Assembly (NCBI GenBank): GCA_001772005.1
Contig: MERI01000103.1
Location: forward strand, 6,340-70,339
Reading direction: 5' to 3'
Source: Betaproteobacteria bacterium RIFCSPLOWO2_12_FULL_62_58
Lineage (GTDB): Bacteria > Pseudomonadota > Gammaproteobacteria > Burkholderiales > SG8-41
Length of the DNA: 64,000 nucleotides
The translations under genes and the position numbers were made by a program. Shown here piece by piece: positions 44,872 to 53,586 of this stretch. Positions within the stretch are counted from its first letter, which is position 1, and the number at the start of each line of letters is the position of its first letter. Below the pieces are notes generated by a model. The model saw nothing but the letters and a program-made list of their open reading frames with translations. It did no database searches and had not been told where the DNA came from.

Positions 44872-47814
44872 ATGGCGAAAAGAACAAGCAGCCCGCGCCC
44901 GAAAAAGGCCTCCGTAATTTCCCGCCAGACGGCGGAGTACCGCCATCCGGAAGAAACACCGGCCCGGCCGGATGTTGGCACCCAGCCGCAGTTCAAGAAG
45001 CGCGCCGCCCCCAGAACATACCGCTACGACTCATCGCTCGCCCCCGCGCTTGATTGGGATGGGCAGAACCCCGCGCGCGAACAGGGCGAGGCGCTGATCG
45101 CCGCGCTGGAAGCGCGTATTCGAAATCTCCGCGAGACTATCGCTAAAGTGGCATCTGGCAATTCCGCGCAGCTTGCAAGCACGACCGCCAAAAAGAAGGC
45201 CCCCTCTCCCTCGAAGGGAGAGGGTTGGGGTGAGGGTGAACCTGAACTGCGACGCCTGCTTGACGAAGCCGAGGACGCGCTACGCAAGCTCAAGGCGTTG
45301 TCCAAGTCCTTCCTGAATTGGGCCGGCAAGGCCGAGCGCCTGTCGTTCGACGTCCCGACGCTGCCGCTCTTCATCCACGAGCGGCTGTCCACCCGCGCCA
45401 TTCTCGAAACCCTGAAGGGCCACAAGCGCGACAAGCAACTGGATCTTTTTGACCTCTTTTCCGATCCGCAGCGGCCGATCCACGACCAGGTGCTGCGCGC
45501 GTACGAGTATCAGGACAAGTGGGTCAACCGCATGATCCTCGGCGATTCGATGGTGGTGATGAACTCGCTGCTGCACTACGAGTCGCTCGGCGGGCAGGTG
45601 CAGATGATCTACATGGACCCGCCCTACGGCGTGAAATTCGGCTCCAATTTCCAGCCGTTCGTGCGCAAGCGCGATGTCACACATGGCGACGATGACGACA
45701 TGACGCGCGAACCGGAGATGGTGCAGGCGTACCGAGACACCTGGGAGTTGGGGCTGCACTCATACCTCACCTATATGCGCGACCGGCTGTTACTGTCGCG
45801 CGAATTGCTTGCGCCGTCCGGTTCGATCTTCGTGCAGATTTCCGACGAGAATCTGCATCATGTGCGCGAAGTGATGGATGAGGTTTTTGGAGCAGAAAAC
45901 TTTGTCAGCGCGATTACCTTTAAGAAAACGAGTAGTTCCTCCGGCGCATTGCTGTCTACTGTTGCCGATTATTTGCTCTGGTACGGAAAAGATCGGACAC
46001 GACTGAAATATCGGCAACTGTTTCAGCCCAAAGTAATTGGTGATGAGGGCGGAACGCAATACACATGGGTTGAATATCCGGACGGAACACGGAAGAACCT
46101 CACCGCACGAGGTGATTTCTCGAACCTGCCTTCTGGAGCGAAGGTATTTCGGCAAGATAATTTGACAAGCCAACGTCCAGCAAACGAAAACGACGTTCGC
46201 GAGTTCGAGTTTGAAGGTAAGACATTTACTCCGGGGCGAGGGACCTTCAAAACCGATCGAAAAGGTCTTGATAACCTCAAGAAATCGAAGCGTCTTATTG
46301 CCCTTGGGAATACGTTGGCCTACGTTCGTTATTTCGACGACTTTCCAGTTTTTCCCATGTCTAACGTTTGGCAGGACACGGTGACCTCAGGGTTCGCAGC
46401 AGATAAGCTGTATGTCGTTCAAACTGGAACAACTGTGGTTGAGCGCTGCGTGCTCATGACCACCGATCCGGGCGACATAGTGCTTGACCCCACCTGCGGT
46501 TCTGGCACGACAGCCTATGTTTCTGAGCTGTGGGGGAGACGCTGGATCACGATCGACACTTCCCGCGTGCCGCTTGCGCTTGCGCGGCAGCGGCTGCTCA
46601 CGGCGACTTATGCTTGGTTCGAATTGAAGGATGAGTCGGGTGGGCCTGCGGGTGGCTTCATCTATCAGCGCAGGCAAAACCAGAAAGGCGAAGAAGTTGG
46701 CGGAATCGTCCCACACATAATGCTCAGTACCATTTCCAACAACGAGCCGCCGCAGGAAGAAGTGCTCGTCGATCGGCCCGAAGAGACGAAAGGTGTCACA
46801 CGTGTTTCCGGTCCGTTCGTGGTCGAGGCGACGATACCAACGGCGATGGATGTCGAGGGTACCCACCCCCATCCTGACCTTCCCCCTGAGGGGGAAGGAA
46901 AGCAACTCCCTCCCCTTCAAGGGGAGGGTAGGGGTGGGGATGGGGCGGCAGATTTCATCGAGCGCATGCTGGAAGTGTTGCGCCGCTCGCCGGTGCTGCG
47001 GCTGGAGGGCAATCGCACGGTGACGTTGAAGAACGTGCGTAGGCCGGCGAAAACGCTTTCGCTCACGGCCGAGGCGATGGTGGTGAACGGAAACGGAAAA
47101 TCCCCTCACCCCAGCCCTCTCCCGGGGGGAGAGGGAGGTAAGCCGGTCGCATTGGTGTTTGGACCCGAGAACGGCGCCGTGGCGGAAAAACTCGTGTGGG
47201 AGGCGGCTCGCGAAGCCAAAGCCAAGGATTACGACCATCTCTACGTCATCGGTTTCGCAATCCAGCCGCCCGCGCGGCAGTTCGTCGAGTCCTGCGAGCA
47301 GGTGACGGGCATCGCCGCGACTTACGTGCAGGCGACGCCCGACCTGATGATGGGCGACCTGCTCAAGAACATGCGCTCGTCGCAGATTTTCTCGGTCTGC
47401 GGCCTACCTGAGATCGCGCTGCGTAAGACCAAGGCGCCGGCGCACGAAATTTCGAAGGAAAAAAAGGCCGCGCCGTGGTATGAGGTCGAGCTGCTCGGTC
47501 TTGACGTGTTTGACCCGGGAACAATGGAGGTCCATCACAAGCGCGGCGATGACGTGCCGGCGTGGTTACTCGATACCGACTATAACGGCCTCTCGTTTCA
47601 CGTCTGTCAGGCGTTTTTTCCGCGCACCGCTGCATGGGACAACCTCAAGCGCGCGCTGAAGGGGGAGTACGAAGACTCGGTCTGGGAACACCTCGCGAAA
47701 AACGTCTCGGTACCCTTTGAGGCAGGCGAGCAAGGGCAGATCGCCGTCAAGGTCATCGACGACCGCGGCAACGACCTGATGGTGGTCAAAAGCTTGAAGG
47801 AGGCCCGTGGATGA
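44872..47814 (+). CDS. Type III-like DNA methyltransferase (Mod)
   Basis: A 980-residue adenine-N6 methylase of the beta order: DPPY (249-252, YMDPPYGVKF) comes before the AdoMet motif LDPTCGSGTT (538-547). Between them an AT-rich stretch (about 45,880-46,430) probably forms the target-recognition domain and looks acquired by domain swapping. The N-terminal 200 residues and the C-terminal 300 are extra compared with classical Mod. Three GC-rich hairpin repeats are inserted in frame and translated: KAPSPSKGEGWGEGE near 110, HPHPDLPPEGEG...GRGGDG near 665-690, and SPHPSPLPGGEG near 745. It heads an operon ending with a helicase-nuclease and should protect the host from it. Confidence 0.88.
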   Translation: MAKRTSSPRPKKASVISRQTAEYRHPEETPARPDVGTQPQFKKRAAPRTYRYDSSLAPALDWDGQNPAREQGEALIAALEARIRNLRETIAKVASGNSAQLASTTAKKKAPSPSKGEGWGEGEPELRRLLDEAEDALRKLKALSKSFLNWAGKAERLSFDVPTLPLFIHERLSTRAILETLKGHKRDKQLDLFDLFSDPQRPIHDQVLRAYEYQDKWVNRMILGDSMVVMNSLLHYESLGGQVQMIYMDPPYGVKFGSNFQPFVRKRDVTHGDDDDMTREPEMVQAYRDTWELGLHSYLTYMRDRLLLSRELLAPSGSIFVQISDENLHHVREVMDEVFGAENFVSAITFKKTSSSSGALLSTVADYLLWYGKDRTRLKYRQLFQPKVIGDEGGTQYTWVEYPDGTRKNLTARGDFSNLPSGAKVFRQDNLTSQRPANENDVREFEFEGKTFTPGRGTFKTDRKGLDNLKKSKRLIALGNTLAYVRYFDDFPVFPMSNVWQDTVTSGFAADKLYVVQTGTTVVERCVLMTTDPGDIVLDPTCGSGTTAYVSELWGRRWITIDTSRVPLALARQRLLTATYAWFELKDESGGPAGGFIYQRRQNQKGEEVGGIVPHIMLSTISNNEPPQEEVLVDRPEETKGVTRVSGPFVVEATIPTAMDVEGTHPHPDLPPEGEGKQLPPLQGEGRGGDGAADFIERMLEVLRRSPVLRLEGNRTVTLKNVRRPAKTLSLTAEAMVVNGNGKSPHPSPLPGGEGGKPVALVFGPENGAVAEKLVWEAAREAKAKDYDHLYVIGFAIQPPARQFVESCEQVTGIAATYVQATPDLMMGDLLKNMRSSQIFSVCGLPEIALRKTKAPAHEISKEKKAAPWYEVELLGLDVFDPGTMEVHHKRGDDVPAWLLDTDYNGLSFHVCQAFFPRTAAWDNLKRALKGEYEDSVWEHLAKNVSVPFEAGEQGQIAVKVIDDRGNDLMVVKSLKEARG
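45201..45237 (+). repeat. In-frame GC-rich hairpin 1 in the methylase gene
   Basis: CCCCTCTCCCTCGAAGGGAG followed by AGGGTTGGGGTGAGGG forms a stem-loop. It is translated as PSPSKGEGWGEG. Confidence 0.85.
46861..46945 (+). repeat. In-frame GC-rich hairpin 2 in the methylase gene
   Basis: A long composite hairpin: ACCCACCCCCATCCTGACCT on the left, GGGTAGGGGTGGGGATGGGG on the right (to 46945), with two internal CCCTGAGGGGG/CCCCTTCAAGGGG hairpins. It is translated as a Pro/Gly/Glu-rich loop. Confidence 0.85.
47102..47137 (+). repeat. In-frame GC-rich hairpin 3 in the methylase gene
   Basis: CCCCTCACCCCAGCCCTCTC then CCGGGGGGAGAGGGA; stem CCCTCTCCC/GGGAGAGGG. Translated as SPHPSPLPGGEGG. Confidence 0.85.
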
Positions 47815-48230
47815 TCACGCAAGCCCAGGCTGATCAGCTGATTGCTGCGTTGAAAGAGGCCGCTCGCAACGACCCTTTCATCTGGCAGGAAAATTTGCGG
47901 CAGGACGAAATAGTTCTCGCGGTCGGCGATCGAAAACTCAAGTTCGTGCTGACGTTGAAGCGCAATTTGAATGAAATCAAGCTGCACATGCGCACACAGG
48001 ATCGAAACATCGGATTAGCGCGAATCGATAACGCACCATATCACTGCAATCCGGATGGATCCGAGATCAGGAGCCAGCCTCATTTGCATCTTTACCGAGA
48101 GGGACATGAATTGGCATGGGCGGAGCCGATCGATTGGTGCGATTTGGGTCGTCCGTTGGATACGCTCGAAAAGTTCCTGAATATCATTAACACTCGCTTC
48201 CGAGCGGGCTACTCGGTGTCTCTCATCTGA
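47811..48230 (+). CDS. DUF6978-like protein in the R-M operon
   Basis: A 139-residue protein overlapping the methylase stop by four bases (ATGA). It begins ITQAQADQLIAALKEA and has the stretch APYHCNPDGSEI followed by PHLHLYREGHELAWAEP, which I associate with the DUF6978 family; that name is from memory and not checked. No membrane segment or catalytic motif is obvious, though the HxH in PHLHLYREG could bind metal. It precedes a DUF1828/DUF1829-like gene, a pairing I recall elsewhere, so the two may form a unit nested in this operon. Confidence 0.6.
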   Translation: MITQAQADQLIAALKEAARNDPFIWQENLRQDEIVLAVGDRKLKFVLTLKRNLNEIKLHMRTQDRNIGLARIDNAPYHCNPDGSEIRSQPHLHLYREGHELAWAEPIDWCDLGRPLDTLEKFLNIINTRFRAGYSVSLI

Positions 48231-48232
48231 AT

Positions 48233-49042
48233 ATGGCCGCAATACTGAAACCTGACTTGGCCAAGGAGTACATCGACTGGCTGCGTGGGCGGGTTGTTTC
48301 TATCACCCGTGGTGAAACGCAAATACTCAGCACACCATTTCTCGATCCTTTCAACGATGGCATCAAGATTCATGTTGAGTCAAGAAACGGGGAGATTGTG
48401 CTTCATGACAACGGGGACACCTTAGACAATCTGTCCGCCTTGGGTGTAAAGATAGAAGAGTCTGAAAGAAGGAAGGCCCTAATCCAGCGCGCCACTGCAG
48501 GGTGCGCCGTAACGTTCAATGGGAGCCGCTTAGAGACTATTGCGACGCCGGCTAGTCTTCCGCAGAGAGCCCATTTTCTTATTACGGCAATCCTGCGGCT
48601 CAATGACCTTTGGATGAGCACCACTGGTCACCGTTGGGCCGACTTTTTCGAAGTTGTTGCGGAATTCTTGGAACAAAAGCAAGTTCTCTTTACCCCGAAT
48701 GTTTCCATACCAGGGCGCACGGTGGATCACAATATTGATCTGGTCATCCCGTTGCCGAAGCGCCGTGAGCGTTTGGTGAAATTGATCGGTGATCCCAAAC
48801 CTCAAACTGCCAAGGTGATCTCGTTTACGTGGATGGAATTGCAGGAGTCACGACCTGAAGCGGAACGCGTGGTCGTGCTTAATGATGTCTATGCGCCGGA
48901 TCCCCTGGAAGAGGAAAGCGAGCAGGAGTTCAAGCGAATCAGCGAGCAGACCATATCGATCCTCAGTGGCTACAGCAACGCAGTTTATAAGTGGAGCCAG
49001 CGTGGCCAACCTGAGTTCAGTGGGCTGTGGCAGCCAAATTGA
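48233..49042 (+). CDS. DUF1828/DUF1829-like protein in the R-M operon
   Basis: A 269-residue protein beginning 3 bases after the previous stop. The N-terminal part (TPFLDPFNDGIKIHVE, EIVLHDNGDTLDNLSALGVK) matches what I know of DUF1828, and the C-terminal part (FFEVVAEFLEQKQVLFTPNVSI, HNIDLVIPLPK) DUF1829. DUF1829 regions with HNxDLVI and a later KxISFTWME resemble a degenerate restriction-endonuclease-like core, but this is weak inference. Role in the operon unknown: accessory, inhibitor or separate toxin pair with the DUF6978-like protein. Confidence 0.62.
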   Translation: MAAILKPDLAKEYIDWLRGRVVSITRGETQILSTPFLDPFNDGIKIHVESRNGEIVLHDNGDTLDNLSALGVKIEESERRKALIQRATAGCAVTFNGSRLETIATPASLPQRAHFLITAILRLNDLWMSTTGHRWADFFEVVAEFLEQKQVLFTPNVSIPGRTVDHNIDLVIPLPKRRERLVKLIGDPKPQTAKVISFTWMELQESRPEAERVVVLNDVYAPDPLEEESEQEFKRISEQTISILSGYSNAVYKWSQRGQPEFSGLWQPN

Positions 49043-49053
49043 CAGGGTATGTG

Positions 49054-49257
49054 ATGTCAATCAGAGCGATGACACATCAGGAACGGGAGCAAGGTTACGC
49101 CGTGTGCGAGTGCGGGAGGTTTGCGCACATATGGCGCGCGAGCGTTTTGAGGCAGTTACCGCGTGACTATCACGGAGAGCTTTGCCCCGACTGCAGTCTT
49201 TGGATGTGCGCCGTTGAAAAACTGCGGGTAAGTCACAGTACGACTGCTCGCTCATGA
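49054..49257 (+). CDS. Small zinc-ribbon protein in the R-M operon
   Basis: A 67-residue protein with CECGRFAHIW and CPDCSLWMC, that is, two Cys pairs suited to one zinc ion. It starts 12 bases after the previous stop, and its own stop overlaps the ATG of the nuclease gene (ATGA), so it is translationally coupled. Similar tiny ribbons can serve as adaptors or regulators. A longer in-frame start at 49027 overlaps the previous gene and is less likely. Confidence 0.6.
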   Translation: MSIRAMTHQEREQGYAVCECGRFAHIWRASVLRQLPRDYHGELCPDCSLWMCAVEKLRVSHSTTARS

Positions 49258-52200
49258 GCAACTTCGAAGTCACCGAACCGATCCTCAACTCACCGTTTGA
49301 GGAGCCGCGCGAGCACTGGTGGATACTCGAGGGCGAGGTGCCCGAGCGTCGGCCGGGGCGGCGCTTCGCGCATTACTTCTACCGCGACCCGCGGTCGGCG
49401 ACGAAGGAATCTGCCGAAACCGACGTCGGCACGATGATCGAGCTCAAGGGCGTCACGCGCATACGCGAGCGGCTCGCGGCATGGCGCGCTGCGGGTTATC
49501 CGGGCGCGTCGCGCACGACGCTGGAACTGCTGGCTTACTGGAGCCGCGAGGGGCGCAAACATCCTCTGTTCTTCGCGCAGCGCGAGGCAGCAGAGACGGT
49601 GATCTTTCTGACCGAAGCGCGCGCGGATTTCCGGCAGGGCATCGATATTCCGCGCGACGAGCCTTCCCCGGACAAGAAGGCGGAGGGCTACGCCGGCTTT
49701 CTGCGCTATGCCTGCAAGATGGCGACGGGCTCAGGCAAATCTACCGTCATGGCGATGCTCGCCGCGTGGAGCATCCTGAACAAGCAGGCGGACCGCTCCG
49801 ATGCGCGCTTCTCCGACGTGGTGCTGATCGTTTGCCCGAACGTGACGATCCGCGACCGGCTGCGCGAACTGGACCCGGAGACGGGCGATGCCAGCGTTTA
49901 TCGGACGCGCGATCTGCTGCCGGCACACCTGATGCCATTGATCGTGAACGGCAAAGTGTTCGTCACCAACTGGCATGTCTTTGAGCCCCAGACGCCGCAG
50001 GTGGCCGGCGACAGCGCAAAGGTCATCCGCGCCGGCGTGCCGGAGCGCCGCGTCGAAACCATCATCATCGGCGAGAAGACCACGACCGCGCGCGGCAAGC
50101 GCTATCTCACGCAGTCGGACTTCGAGCGCCAGGTCGCGGCCGGGTTGGTTACGGTCATCGAAGAGGATCGCGACAAGACCGGCAACCTCGTGAAAGCGCG
50201 TGTCGAGTCGGTGCGCTACCTGGAGAGCGACACGGCGCTGGTTGATCGCGTGCTGGGGCGGGAGATCGGCGGCAAGCGGAATCTTCTCGTTCTGAACGAC
50301 GAAGCGCACCACGCGTACCGCATACGCCGTGAGGAGCCCGACGAAGACGAAGACGAGGACGAGGATGACGACCTCGATGAGTTCTACCGCGAGGCGACGG
50401 TCTGGATTGACGGGCTGGATAAGGTCCAGAAGCAGCGGGGGATCAACTTTTGCGTCGATTTTTCGGCGACACCGTATTACCTCGGCCGCGTCGGACAGGA
50501 GACGAACCGCCCGTTCCCGTGGGTTGTGAGCGACTTCGGCTTGATCGACGCGATCGAGTCGGGGCTGGTTAAGATACCGCAACTCGCCGTGCGCGACACG
50601 ACCGGCTCGTCAATCCCAGGTTACTTCAACATCTGGCAATGGATACTGCCGCAGTTGACGACATCGGAGCGGGGCGGCAAGAAGGCGGCGCCCAAACCGG
50701 AAGCAATTCTCAAGTACGCGCATACACCGATCGCGATGCTCGCCGGCTTGTGGGAGGAGGAGTGGCGCCGCAGGCAATCTGACGATGAGGACAAACGCCC
50801 GCCCGTTTTCATCATCGTGTGCAAGAACACGCAGGTTGCGCGCGTGCTCTATGAATGGATTGCCGAAGACAAGCCGCCGCAGGGTATCCCACATTCCAAG
50901 ATCGCATCGTTCAGGAACGCGAACGGCGAGATCAACACGATCCGCGTGGACTCGAAGGTGGTTGCCGAAACCGACACCGGCGAGGCCAAGTCCGACGAGT
51001 CGCGCTGGATGCGTTTCACTCTGGACACGGTGGGCAAGACGGTTTGGCCGACCGACACACTCGGCCGGCCGGTGTATCCGGAGGGCTTCGAGGCGCTCAC
51101 GGAGAAGCTCGGCCGCCCCATGTACCCGCCCGGGCGTGACGTGCGCTGCATCGTGAGCGTGGGCATGCTCACCGAGGGCTGGGACTGCAACACCGTGATG
51201 CATATCGTGGGCCTGCGCCCATTCATGTCACAGCTTCTGTGCGAGCAGGTGGTCGGGCGTGGTCTGCGCCGAACACGTTATGAACTGAACGACGACGGGA
51301 AATTCTCGGAGGAAACGGCCAAGGTTTTTGGGGTGCCGTTCCAGATTATTCCATTCAAGGCAAATCCCGGCGGCGTGGCCCCGCCTCCGGCGAAGCGCTG
51401 GCATGTGCGCGCATTGCCGGCGAAAGCAATATATGAGATTCGTTTCCCGCGTGTTGAGGGCTATACTCAGGCGATTCGCAATCGTATAGCGGTCAATTGG
51501 GAGAGTATTCCGCGGATCACGGTGAATCCGCAGAAGATTCCTCCTGAAGTCCAACTGGGCAGATTGCTGCCCAGTGCGACTGGACGCCTCTCAGTCTTGG
51601 GGCCCGGCAGATCCGAAGAAGCGACGCTCGACCCTTATCGAGCACAGCGCCGGCTGCAGGAACTGAAATTCGATCTCGCTCAAGCGCTGGTCCGTGACTG
51701 CGTGCAGAGCCGGCGTTGCGAGGTGCCTGCGCATGCACTTTTTCCGCAGCTTCTCGGTGTGGTCGAGCGCTATTTGCGTGAAAAAGTGGTCGTTCAAGCA
51801 CCGGCCGATCTGCGCGACGTATTTCTCGCGCCGTACTACACCTGGGTCGTAGAACGACTGACGGATGCAATTGCTCCCGACACCGCTGCAGGAGAAGCGC
51901 CGGAGATGCCGCGATACGAGTCGCGGCGCGGCGCCGGATCGACGGCGGAAGTTGACTTCTGGACTAGTCGCGAGCCGCGGGAAGTCGTACGCAGCCACGT
52001 CAACTTCATGGTTCCTGATACGAAGAAATGGGAGCAGTCGGCAGCATACTTGATCGACACGCATCCCGCGACGCAGGCTTTCGTGAAAAATGCCGGGCTC
52101 GGATTTGCAATTCCCTACGTCCATAACGGCCAGACGCATGAATATATTCCAGATTTCATCATTCGGCTTAAGGGCGATTCGGATCAATACCTCATTGCTG

Positions 52201-52361
52201 AAACCAAGGGCTTTGACGAACTGGAAGAGGTGAAGCGGGAAGCGGCGGAACGGTGGGTGAACGCGGTCAACGTTGAGGGAAGTTTCGGTCGCTGGCGCTA
52301 CAGGGTCGCGAAGCAGGTCTCCGACATTTCGCGCCTGATATCTTCCGCCGCCGGGGCTTGA
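49254..52361 (+). CDS. Type III-like restriction helicase-nuclease (Res)
   Basis: A 1035-residue SF2 helicase-nuclease of the type III Res kind (BPTD_3080-like by my recollection). Walker A MATGSGKST (156-164), DEAH-type box NDEAHH (348-353) followed by an acidic run DEDEDEDEDDD, SATP motif III, helicase motif VI QVVGRGLRR, and at the C-terminus a PD-(D/E)xK nuclease core IPDFIIRL...IAETKG. It cuts DNA that lacks the partner methylation while using ATP. The four-base overlap with the zinc-ribbon gene and the MFS gene start overlapping its stop show a continuous transcript. Confidence 0.88.
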   Translation: MSNFEVTEPILNSPFEEPREHWWILEGEVPERRPGRRFAHYFYRDPRSATKESAETDVGTMIELKGVTRIRERLAAWRAAGYPGASRTTLELLAYWSREGRKHPLFFAQREAAETVIFLTEARADFRQGIDIPRDEPSPDKKAEGYAGFLRYACKMATGSGKSTVMAMLAAWSILNKQADRSDARFSDVVLIVCPNVTIRDRLRELDPETGDASVYRTRDLLPAHLMPLIVNGKVFVTNWHVFEPQTPQVAGDSAKVIRAGVPERRVETIIIGEKTTTARGKRYLTQSDFERQVAAGLVTVIEEDRDKTGNLVKARVESVRYLESDTALVDRVLGREIGGKRNLLVLNDEAHHAYRIRREEPDEDEDEDEDDDLDEFYREATVWIDGLDKVQKQRGINFCVDFSATPYYLGRVGQETNRPFPWVVSDFGLIDAIESGLVKIPQLAVRDTTGSSIPGYFNIWQWILPQLTTSERGGKKAAPKPEAILKYAHTPIAMLAGLWEEEWRRRQSDDEDKRPPVFIIVCKNTQVARVLYEWIAEDKPPQGIPHSKIASFRNANGEINTIRVDSKVVAETDTGEAKSDESRWMRFTLDTVGKTVWPTDTLGRPVYPEGFEALTEKLGRPMYPPGRDVRCIVSVGMLTEGWDCNTVMHIVGLRPFMSQLLCEQVVGRGLRRTRYELNDDGKFSEETAKVFGVPFQIIPFKANPGGVAPPPAKRWHVRALPAKAIYEIRFPRVEGYTQAIRNRIAVNWESIPRITVNPQKIPPEVQLGRLLPSATGRLSVLGPGRSEEATLDPYRAQRRLQELKFDLAQALVRDCVQSRRCEVPAHALFPQLLGVVERYLREKVVVQAPADLRDVFLAPYYTWVVERLTDAIAPDTAAGEAPEMPRYESRRGAGSTAEVDFWTSREPREVVRSHVNFMVPDTKKWEQSAAYLIDTHPATQAFVKNAGLGFAIPYVHNGQTHEYIPDFIIRLKGDSDQYLIAETKGFDELEEVKREAAERWVNAVNVEGSFGRWRYRVAKQVSDISRLISSAAGA

Positions 52362-53506
52362 TGCTGGGTTTGCCCTACCGGCGTCTTGCCGGTTTTTATT
52401 TTTTCTACTTCGCCTACATTGGCGCGTTCGCGCCGTTTTTCAGCGTCTATCTGAAGGCGGCCGGCATCTCCGCCGTGGAGATCGGCGTGCTGATGTCGCT
52501 GCCGCAATTGACGCGCATTGTTGCGCCTCATCTGTGGGGCTGGCTTGCCGACCGCAGCGCGAGGCGATTGCGAGTCGTGCGCCTTACCGGTGCGGCCGGG
52601 TTGGCCTGTTTTCTCGGCGTATTCGCCGGCACCGGGTTTGCGCTGCTGTTCGTGGTGCTCTTCACCATGACCTTTTTCTGGAGCGCCGCGCTGCCGCTTG
52701 TCGAAGCGACCACGCTGTCGCACCTGGGTGAGGAGACGGCGCGCTATGGCCGCATCCGTGTATGGGGTTCCGTCGGATTCATCGTGGCGGTGGTCGCCGT
52801 CGGCTACCTGCTGGACTGGTTCGGGGTCGGCGTGCTGCCGTGGGTCGTGCTGGCAATGATGGCGGGCATGCTGGCGTTATGCTGGCAGATTCCGGAACCG
52901 ACAACTGCGCCGCACGCTGCGGATCAGCAGCCGATCTGGGGCATCGTGCGCAAACCCGAGGCGTTGGCATTGATTGTCGCGGGCGCGCTGATGGCCGCGG
53001 CGCACGGGCCCTACTACACGTTCTATTCCATACACGTCATCGATCACGGCTACAGCAAGGCGGTGACCGGGTGGCTGTGGGCGCTGGGCGTGATCTGCGA
53101 GATCGGCATCTTCATCTGGATGCCGCATCTTTATCGCGCGTTCACGTTGCGGCAGATCCTGATCGGGAGTTTCGCGCTGGCAGTGGTGCGTTTCCTCGCG
53201 ATCGGCTGGGGTGTCGACAGCGTGCTCCTGCTGCTTCTGGCGCAGACCTTGCACGCCGCGACATTCGGTTCGTTCCACGCCGCGGCAATCGGCGTGGTGC
53301 ACCGGTTATTCCGCGGCCGTCATCAGGCGCGAGGTCAGGCGATCTACGGCAGCCTTTCGTACGGTCTCGGCGGGACGCTCGGCGGTTTCGCGAGCGGTTA
53401 TTCATGGGAGCACCTGGGGGCGGCGGCGACGTTCTCGCTCGCGGCGGCGTGCGCGTTTGCCGGCATGCTGATTCTGTGGTGGAAATTGCAGTTCAACGCG
53501 CGTTAA
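52361..53506 (+). CDS. MFS transporter, MFS_1-like/HcaT type
   Basis: A 381-residue membrane protein with about twelve segments. It has the layout of the 3-phenylpropionate-permease-like (HcaT) group: SVYLKAAGISAVEIGVLMSL at the start, WGWLADRS (the loop 2-3 motif), ETARYGRIRVWGSVGFI in the middle, and RGQAIYGSLSYGLGGTLGG in the second half. The ATG overlaps the restriction gene stop (TGATG). The substrate is unknown; it is a common chromosomal gene and need not belong to the restriction system. Confidence 0.85.
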   Translation: MLGLPYRRLAGFYFFYFAYIGAFAPFFSVYLKAAGISAVEIGVLMSLPQLTRIVAPHLWGWLADRSARRLRVVRLTGAAGLACFLGVFAGTGFALLFVVLFTMTFFWSAALPLVEATTLSHLGEETARYGRIRVWGSVGFIVAVVAVGYLLDWFGVGVLPWVVLAMMAGMLALCWQIPEPTTAPHAADQQPIWGIVRKPEALALIVAGALMAAAHGPYYTFYSIHVIDHGYSKAVTGWLWALGVICEIGIFIWMPHLYRAFTLRQILIGSFALAVVRFLAIGWGVDSVLLLLLAQTLHAATFGSFHAAAIGVVHRLFRGRHQARGQAIYGSLSYGLGGTLGGFASGYSWEHLGAAATFSLAAACAFAGMLILWWKLQFNAR

Positions 53507-53586
53507 GCACGCATCAGTGAAACGCGCCCTGTTCCGGGTGGTCTGAATATGCAACAATCCAAAATTTCCATGAGGTTACGTAAGAG

